DNA of 10,186 nucleotides from assembly GCA_900550965.1 (NCBI GenBank), contig URUC01000071.1, positions 1 through 10,186 on the forward strand. Reading direction: 5' to 3'. Position numbers and translations under genes: made by a program. This DNA is from an uncultured Collinsella sp. (GTDB lineage Bacteria > Actinomycetota > Coriobacteriia > Coriobacteriales > Coriobacteriaceae). The notes under the pieces are model-generated. The model ran no database searches and was not told where the DNA came from. It saw only the letters and a program-made list of their open reading frames with translations. This document shows, piece by piece, positions 5,121 to 10,186 of this stretch (position 1 is the stretch's first letter; the number at the start of each line of letters is the position of its first letter).

Positions 5121-8000
5121 ATGTCTGATTCCTCTATCGTTATTCGCGGCGCTCGTGAGCACAACCTCCGTGATATCGATGTTTCCATTCCGCGTGACCA
5201 ACTCGTGGTCATTACCGGTCTTTCTGGCTCGGGCAAGAGTTCGCTGGCATTCGACACTATCTATGCCGAGGGCCAGCGTCGATACGTCGAGAGCCTTTCG
5301 AGTTATGCGCGCCAGTTCTTGGGCCAGATGGACAAACCCGACTTGGATTCAATCGACGGCCTTTCGCCGGCGGTGTCGATCGACCAAAAGACGACATCTA
5401 AAAACCCTCGCTCGACGGTTGGCACCGTAACCGAGATTTATGACTATCTGCGTCTGCTGTTCGCCCGTGTGGGCACCCCGCACTGTCCCGAATGCGGCCG
5501 CGTCATTGAGCGCCAGACGACCGACCAGGTCGCCGATAAGGTCCTGGCGGCGGGGGAGGGCCGCCGCGCGTTTGTGCTGGCACCGGTGGTGCGCGGGCGA
5601 AAAGGCGAGTACACCAAGCTGTTTGAGGACCTTCGCGCCGAGGGCTTTAGCCGCGTGCGTGTCGACGGCGAGGTTCGCTCGCTTGATGACCCTATCGATT
5701 TGGATAAGAAATTCAAGCACGATATCGAGGTCGTGGTCGACCGCATCGTGATTCGCGAGAACTCGCTGGGCCGTATTGCCGAGTCCGTTGAACAGGCGAC
5801 TGCGCTGGCGCACGGCAATGTGAACGTATACTTGCTGCCCGACCGCGACGCTCCCGAGGGGACCGAAGGCGAGTTGCTGGAGTATTCGCTGGCGTTAGCG
5901 TGCCCGGAGCATGGACACTCCATCGATGACCTGCAGCCGCGTGATTTCTCGTTCAACGCGCCCTATGGCGCGTGCCCCGAGTGCGATGGCCTGGGCTTTA
6001 AGAAGACGGTCGATGCCGAGGCCCTAATCGAAGACCCCTCGAAGTCGATCGCCGACGGGGTCTTTGGCAGCCTGTTTGGCAACTCTAACTACTATCCGCA
6101 GATTTTCGCTGCGGTCTGCAAACACTTTAAGGTGAGCGTCGATACGCCGTGGGAGGATCTGCCTCCGCGGGTGTGTCGTGCGTTTTTAGACGGCATGGGC
6201 GACCAGAAGATTTCGGTCGACTATCAAAAGCTCGATGGGCGCCGCAGCCAGTGGGACACCAAGTTCTCGGGTGTGCGCAATATCCTGTACGAGCGCTATA
6301 CCGAGACGACGAATGAGAACACCAAGGCGCGCTTGGAGAAGTACATCCGCGAGGAGCCGTGCTCGAGCTGCCACGGCGCTCGTTTGCGCCCCGAGATGCT
6401 CGCCGTCACCGTGGGCGGCAAGTCCATTTACGAGGTTTGTTGTCTGTCGTGCCGTGAGTCGCTCGAGTTTTTTGAGGGCCTGGAACTCACCGAGCGCCAA
6501 CAGTTTATCGGCGGGCGCATCGTCAAGGAAATCCTGGAGCGCTTGCGTTTTCTGGTCGATGTCGGACTCGACTATCTGACCCTCGATCGTGCCTCGGCGA
6601 CGCTTTCCGGAGGCGAGGCCCAGCGCATTCGCCTGGCAACGCAGATCGGCGCCGGCCTCATGGGTGTCCTGTACATTTTGGACGAGCCATCGATTGGCCT
6701 CCATCAGCGCGATAACGAGCGCCTGATCAAGACGCTTGAGCGCCTACGCGATATCGGCAATACCGTCATCGTCGTCGAGCATGATGAGGATACGATTCGT
6801 GCTGCCGACTATGTGATCGACATGGGCCCCGGCGCGGGCGTGAACGGCGGACACGTGGTCGCCGCGGGAACGCCTGCCGATATCATGGCGTGCCCCGATT
6901 CGATGACGGGTGCCTACCTGACCGGCAAGCGAATGATTCGGGTTCCCGATGAACGCCGCAAGCCCGGTCGCGGCTGCCTTAAGATCACGGGCGCCCGCGC
7001 CAACAACCTCAAAAACGTTACCGCCAAGATCGAGTTTGGTACGCTTACGGTCGTTACCGGCGTGTCGGGATCGGGTAAGAGCTCCCTGGTTACCGACACC
7101 ATCGCACCTGCCCTTACGAATGCCATTCACCGTTCGACGCGCCCTGTGGGTCCGTATAAGAAAATCGAGGGCATCGAGTGTATCGATAAGGTTATCGATA
7201 TCGACCAGTCGCCGATTGGTCGCACGCCGCGTTCCAACCCTGCTACGTACATTGGCCTGTGGGATGATCTTCGCGCGCTGTTTGCGAGTACGCCGGAGTC
7301 GAAGGCGCGTGGCTACTCGCCGGGACGTTTCTCCTTTAACGTGAGCGGCGGTCGCTGCGAAGCATGCAAGGGCGACGGACAAATTAAGATCGAGATGCAC
7401 TTCCTTCCCGATATCTATGTCCCCTGTGAGGTCTGCGGCGGCAAACGCTATAACCGCGAGACGCTTGAGGTCACCTACCGTGGTAAGACCATCTCGGACG
7501 TGCTCGACATGAGCGTCACCGAGGCACTGGCCTTCTTTGGGAATATCCCGCAGATTAAGCGCAAGCTCCAGACGCTGTACGATGTAGGCTTGGGCTACGT
7601 GAGCCTGGGCCAGCCCGCCACGACGCTCTCGGGCGGCGAGGCGCAGCGTGTGAAGCTCGCCAAGGAGCTTCATCGACGCCAGACGGGCAAGACGTTCTAT
7701 ATTTTGGATGAGCCGACGACCGGCCTTCATTTTGAGGACGTCCGCCAGCTGCTCGATGTGCTGCAGCGCTTGGTCGATGCGGGCAACACGGTGCTGGTGA
7801 TTGAACACAACCTTGATGTCATCAAGGTTGCCGACCGCCTGATCGATATGGGCCCCGAGGGCGGTAACGGCGGCGGAACCGTCGTGGTTTCGGGCACACC
7901 GGAGCAGGTTGCGGACTGTCCGCAAAGTTATACGGGCAAGTTTTTGGCGCCGTTGCTCAGGCGTGACCGGGAGCGTCAGGCTCAACTTGATGCTCAATAA
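5121..8000 (+). CDS. uvrA: Excinuclease ABC subunit UvrA
   Basis: This 959-residue damage-recognition ATPase of nucleotide excision repair forms a dimer that loads UvrB onto damaged DNA. It has two ABC ATPase modules: Walker A GLSGSGKS at 33-40 with signature LSGGEAQRIRLA from 495 and Walker B YILDEPSIGLH; and GVSGSGKS at 647-654 with signature LSGGEAQRVKLA from 836 and YILDEPTTGLH. The UvrA-specific zinc modules are visible: Cys261/His264 with Cys285/Cys288 in the first half, and CEAC (746-749) with CEVC (769-772) in the second. The first zinc half-site is Cys-x-x-His instead of the Cys-x-x-Cys of E. coli. The UvrB-binding and insertion domains lie between about 115 and 400. Length is normal for the family. 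It is monocistronic as far as visible, bounded by an SOS-like box upstream and a strong hairpin downstream. Confidence 0.98.
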   Translation: MSDSSIVIRGAREHNLRDIDVSIPRDQLVVITGLSGSGKSSLAFDTIYAEGQRRYVESLSSYARQFLGQMDKPDLDSIDGLSPAVSIDQKTTSKNPRSTVGTVTEIYDYLRLLFARVGTPHCPECGRVIERQTTDQVADKVLAAGEGRRAFVLAPVVRGRKGEYTKLFEDLRAEGFSRVRVDGEVRSLDDPIDLDKKFKHDIEVVVDRIVIRENSLGRIAESVEQATALAHGNVNVYLLPDRDAPEGTEGELLEYSLALACPEHGHSIDDLQPRDFSFNAPYGACPECDGLGFKKTVDAEALIEDPSKSIADGVFGSLFGNSNYYPQIFAAVCKHFKVSVDTPWEDLPPRVCRAFLDGMGDQKISVDYQKLDGRRSQWDTKFSGVRNILYERYTETTNENTKARLEKYIREEPCSSCHGARLRPEMLAVTVGGKSIYEVCCLSCRESLEFFEGLELTERQQFIGGRIVKEILERLRFLVDVGLDYLTLDRASATLSGGEAQRIRLATQIGAGLMGVLYILDEPSIGLHQRDNERLIKTLERLRDIGNTVIVVEHDEDTIRAADYVIDMGPGAGVNGGHVVAAGTPADIMACPDSMTGAYLTGKRMIRVPDERRKPGRGCLKITGARANNLKNVTAKIEFGTLTVVTGVSGSGKSSLVTDTIAPALTNAIHRSTRPVGPYKKIEGIECIDKVIDIDQSPIGRTPRSNPATYIGLWDDLRALFASTPESKARGYSPGRFSFNVSGGRCEACKGDGQIKIEMHFLPDIYVPCEVCGGKRYNRETLEVTYRGKTISDVLDMSVTEALAFFGNIPQIKRKLQTLYDVGLGYVSLGQPATTLSGGEAQRVKLAKELHRRQTGKTFYILDEPTTGLHFEDVRQLLDVLQRLVDAGNTVLVIEHNLDVIKVADRLIDMGPEGGNGGGTVVVSGTPEQVADCPQSYTGKFLAPLLRRDRERQAQLDAQ

Positions 8001-8020
8001 ATAGGCGATTCAGTTTATGG

Positions 8021-8051
8021 GCGCCATCGACTCCCTGTGATTCGATGGCGC
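8021..8051 (+). terminator. Hairpin terminator after uvrA
   Basis: A perfect 10-bp stem, GCGCCATCGA (8021-8030) with TCGATGGCGC (8042-8051), around an 11-base loop, begins 20 bases after the uvrA stop. The tail TTGCTGTGT is only moderately T-rich, so it ends transcription either by itself or with help from Rho. It separates uvrA from the ybaK-murJ operon. Confidence 0.75.
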
Positions 8052-8064
8052 TTGCTGTGTCGAA

Positions 8065-8095
8065 GTGACGTATGCAGCCGAATTGGACATATACT
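8065..8095 (+). promoter_or_regulatory. Candidate promoter of the ybaK-murJ operon
   Basis: TATACT (8090-8095) matches the -10 consensus at five of six positions. GTGACG (8065-8070) matches four of six -35 positions at a long 19-base spacing. It lies just after the uvrA terminator and about 38 bases before the ybaK start, the only room available for an operon promoter. Confidence 0.4.
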
Positions 8096-8132
8096 TAATC
8101 CTTACGTCCGAATGCGAGGGAAAGGATATGCC

Positions 8133-8633
8133 ATGGCAAAGGCTGTAAAGACGCCAAAAACCAATGCGATGCGCGAGCTGGAAAGCGCCGGCATTTCCTA
8201 TGTTCTACATACGTACGAAGACGATGGTGATGAGTCGGCGGGCCTGGGGGTCGCGATTTCGGAGCAGCTTGGCGAGGAGCCCGGACAAGGATTTAAGACC
8301 TTGGTCTGCGTGACGCCGTCCAACGACCATGTCGTGTGCTGCATCCCTGTTGCCGACGAGCTCGATCTAAAGTCCGCCGCGCGTGCCGCGGGGGAGAAGT
8401 CCTTGGCCATGATGCATGTGAAGGATTTGCTTGCGGCGACTGGCTACGTTCGCGGCGGCTGCAGTCCGGTCGGTATGAAAAAACGCTACCGGACGCTCAT
8501 TGATGAGACATGTGTCCTTTGGGATACCATTTTTATTTCGGGAGGCAAGCGTGGTTATCAGCTTGAGCTTGCACCCGATGATTTAATTGCATTTTGCGGG
8601 GCGACGGTCGCCCCGATTACGAGAGAGGACTGA
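8133..8633 (+). CDS. ybaK: Cys-tRNA(Pro)/Cys-tRNA(Cys) deacylase, YbaK/EbsC family
   Basis: This 166-residue cytoplasmic trans-editing protein of the YbaK/ProX superfamily is of normal length. Such enzymes hydrolyse cysteine mischarged onto tRNA(Pro) by prolyl-tRNA synthetase. The family blocks are present: KTNAMRELESAGISY near the N-terminus (9-23), the conserved Lys55 in GFKTLV (the residue required in H. influenzae YbaK), GGCSPVGMKK at 108-117, and SGGKRGYQLELAPDDL at 136-151. The ATG at 8133 is preferred because AAAGGA lies six bases upstream; the open frame extends 32 codons further but would begin inside the uvrA terminator hairpin. It is followed three bases later by murJ, whose ribosome site lies in the last codons of this gene, so the two are co-transcribed and likely translationally coupled. 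Confidence 0.93.
   Translation: MAKAVKTPKTNAMRELESAGISYVLHTYEDDGDESAGLGVAISEQLGEEPGQGFKTLVCVTPSNDHVVCCIPVADELDLKSAARAAGEKSLAMMHVKDLLAATGYVRGGCSPVGMKKRYRTLIDETCVLWDTIFISGGKRGYQLELAPDDLIAFCGATVAPITRED
8624..8629 (+). promoter_or_regulatory. Ribosome binding site of murJ
   Basis: AGAGGA lies within the last codons of ybaK, seven bases before the ATG at 8637. It sets the murJ start and implies coupling to ybaK translation. Confidence 0.7.
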
Positions 8634-8636
8634 GCG

Positions 8637-10186
8637 ATGCCGCAGGAAGAATTGAAGTGCGGAGCTCATTTTGCAAAAGAATCTGCGCCTCAGACACCCT
8701 CATCCGAAGCTTCTTCGTCGCGAGATGGCACTGATGATATGGGCTCGTCGGACTACTCCACGGTTGGTCGTTCCGCCGGGCTTATGACCATCCTGACCAT
8801 CGTGTCTCGCGTCACCGGCTTTATCCGCACATGGGCAATGGCGGCCGCTATCGGCATGTCGCTGCTCTCGTCCTCCTATCAGGTCGCCAACAACCTGCCC
8901 AATATGCTCTACGAACTCGTGATGGGCGGCATGCTCGTGACGGCGTTTTTGCCCGTGTACATGGGCGTGAGGCGTGAGCAGGGTCGCGAGGCCTCGAACG
9001 AGTACGTGGGCAACCTGCTCGGTATTCTGCTATTGGTGCTGGGTGGCATTTCGTTGCTGGGGACCGTGTTCGCTCCGGGCTTTATTTGGACGCAATCGTT
9101 CCTTTCGGGTGACGGCGGCAGCATGGATACCGCTGCGTTCATGTTCCGTTTCTTCGCCATCCAGATTCTGTTTTATGGTTTGGGCTCGGTGTTCTCGGGC
9201 GTTCTCAACGCACACCGCGACTACTTCTGGTCGACGTTTGCCCCGGTCCTCAACAATGTGATCGTCATTGCGAGCTTTATGGGCTTTGCGCCCGTGTCCG
9301 CACAGTTTGGCGAACGTGCCGGCATCATCTTGATTGCGGCCGGTACGACCCTCGGTGTCTTTGTTCAGATGGCTTGTCAGATCCCCGCGCTTGGCAAGCA
9401 CGGCGTGCATCCCCATATCCATATCGACTTTAAGGACCCCGCACTGCGCCAGACGATTGCGCTCGGTATCCCGACGCTGCTCGCTACGGTGTGCATGTTT
9501 GTCTCGACTTCTATCACGAACGCTGCCGCGCTGGTGGTCCAGCCCGAGACCGGTCCTTCCGTCATCGCCTATGCGCGCCTGTGGTACACGCTGCCCTACG
9601 CGCTGATTGCCGCCTCGCTTTCGACGGCGCTCTATACCGAGCTCTCTCACGACGCACAGGAGAAGGATTACGACAGCGTTCGCACGGGCATTTCGCGTGG
9701 CGTCGCCCAGATGCTGTTCTTCCTGGTTCCGTTCGCGCTGTACCTGATTGTCTTCGCGCGTCCGCTCAACATGATCTACTGCGCTGGCAAGTTCGATGAG
9801 TCCGGCGTGGCGCTGGTGTCCGAGTTCCTTGTCTACCTGGCGTTCTCGCTGCCGCTCTACGGCGTGGTCGTGCTGATGCAGAAGAGCTTCTCTGCCTTGC
9901 TCGACATGAAGCCCTATAGCCGCTATTGCCTGTATTCCGCCATCGGCCAGGCCGGCTCGGTTCTGCTGTTTGGCGTTGTGCTGGGCTTCGGTATGCCGGC
10001 AATCGCGCTTTCGTATGTCGTCGACTACGTGATCTTGGTCGGTTGCTCGCTGTGGTGGCTGCGTCGTCGTCTGCGTGGTCTTCAGGTTAAATCTATCCTG
10101 CATGGCGGTTTCTTTGGCCTTTTGCTCGGTGGCCTGGGTGCTGCCGCAGGCGCCGGCGTCATGTGGGCGCTTGAGCACTTTGTCGG
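8637..10186 (+). CDS. murJ: Lipid II flippase MurJ (MviN), C-terminus beyond window
   Basis: The first 516 residues of a MurJ/MviN polytopic membrane protein of the MOP exporter superfamily are in the window; the frame is open at the right edge. MurJ moves lipid-linked peptidoglycan precursor across the cytoplasmic membrane. The family core starts near residue 45: SRVTGFIR (57-64) corresponds to the segment holding Arg18 and Arg24 in E. coli MurJ, followed by NNLPNMLYELVMGGMLVTAFLPVY (85-108, split here only for description), which is the most conserved MviN block. Many hydrophobic segments follow throughout, as expected for 14 helices. Residues 1-43 form a hydrophilic Ser/Glu/Asp-rich tail not seen in E. 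coli MurJ. The position matching E. coli Asp39 is Ser79 by my alignment. The start is supported by AGAGGA seven bases upstream. Second gene of the ybaK operon. Confidence 0.93.
   Translation, partial: MPQEELKCGAHFAKESAPQTPSSEASSSRDGTDDMGSSDYSTVGRSAGLMTILTIVSRVTGFIRTWAMAAAIGMSLLSSSYQVANNLPNMLYELVMGGMLVTAFLPVYMGVRREQGREASNEYVGNLLGILLLVLGGISLLGTVFAPGFIWTQSFLSGDGGSMDTAAFMFRFFAIQILFYGLGSVFSGVLNAHRDYFWSTFAPVLNNVIVIASFMGFAPVSAQFGERAGIILIAAGTTLGVFVQMACQIPALGKHGVHPHIHIDFKDPALRQTIALGIPTLLATVCMFVSTSITNAAALVVQPETGPSVIAYARLWYTLPYALIAASLSTALYTELSHDAQEKDYDSVRTGISRGVAQMLFFLVPFALYLIVFARPLNMIYCAGKFDESGVALVSEFLVYLAFSLPLYGVVVLMQKSFSALLDMKPYSRYCLYSAIGQAGSVLLFGVVLGFGMPAIALSYVVDYVILVGCSLWWLRRRLRGLQVKSILHGGFFGLLLGGLGAAAGAGVMWALEHFV

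Noticed and set aside
6186..6704. 172-codon antisense frame in the middle of uvrA
   Set aside because: Shadow frame with no motif or start signal.
7059..7082. Second Walker A in uvrA as a sign of gene fusion
   Set aside because: Two ABC modules are the normal architecture of UvrA.
6744..7997. 417-codon open frame on the strand opposite uvrA
   Set aside because: It lies wholly within uvrA, has no ribosome site or recognisable domain, and long antisense frames are a known by-product of GC-biased codon use.
8037..8132. 32-residue N-terminal extension of YbaK
   Set aside because: It would begin inside the uvrA terminator hairpin and run through the promoter region; AAAGGA before 8133 marks the better start.
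9030..10178. 382-codon open frame opposite murJ
   Set aside because: Its composition (very rich in Arg, Gln, His, Asp) is that of a reverse-strand shadow of a membrane protein gene, and murJ is clear on the other strand.

Overview
This is a chromosomal window of housekeeping genes from a fairly GC-rich bacterium. The gene set, codon use and protein motifs (a BaiN/HI0933-type flavoprotein, an Mrp ATPase with a short tail, an LtaS-like enzyme, a UvrA with a Cys-x-x-His zinc half-site, and an actinobacterial-looking MurJ) suggest a Coriobacteriia member, possibly Collinsella-like. That assignment is inference from protein style; no RNA marker gene is present.

Layout. Left half, all on the minus strand and read right to left: an LtaS-like membrane phosphoglycerol transferase/sulfatase-fold protein (2774-4927); an Mrp/NBP35 iron-sulfur carrier ATPase (1798-2628); a BaiN/HI0933-family FAD protein (526-1797) whose GTG start directly abuts the mrp stop codon; and, after a hairpin, the N-terminal part of a second flavoprotein of the COG2509 type, cut by the left edge (1-445). 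Right half, all on the plus strand: uvrA (5121-8000), a strong hairpin, then ybaK (8133-8633) and murJ (8637 to the right edge) three bases apart in an operon.

The divergent 193-bp intergenic region between the LtaS-like gene and uvrA is the main regulatory stretch. It has a near-perfect LexA-type SOS box (one mismatch in the ten conserved positions) in front of uvrA and an AT-rich imperfect palindrome in front of the LtaS-like gene.

How the genes relate: uvrA does nucleotide excision repair; murJ (lipid II flippase) and the LtaS-like enzyme both serve the cell envelope; ybaK is a translation quality-control enzyme; mrp supplies Fe-S clusters and may be coupled to the adjacent flavoprotein. 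I found no mobile elements, CRISPR arrays, tRNAs or rRNAs, and no gene-free stretch over 300 bases. I do not see a convincing new biological system. The points most worth checking are the SOS box, the mrp-flavoprotein pairing, and lineage-specific changes in several otherwise standard proteins.
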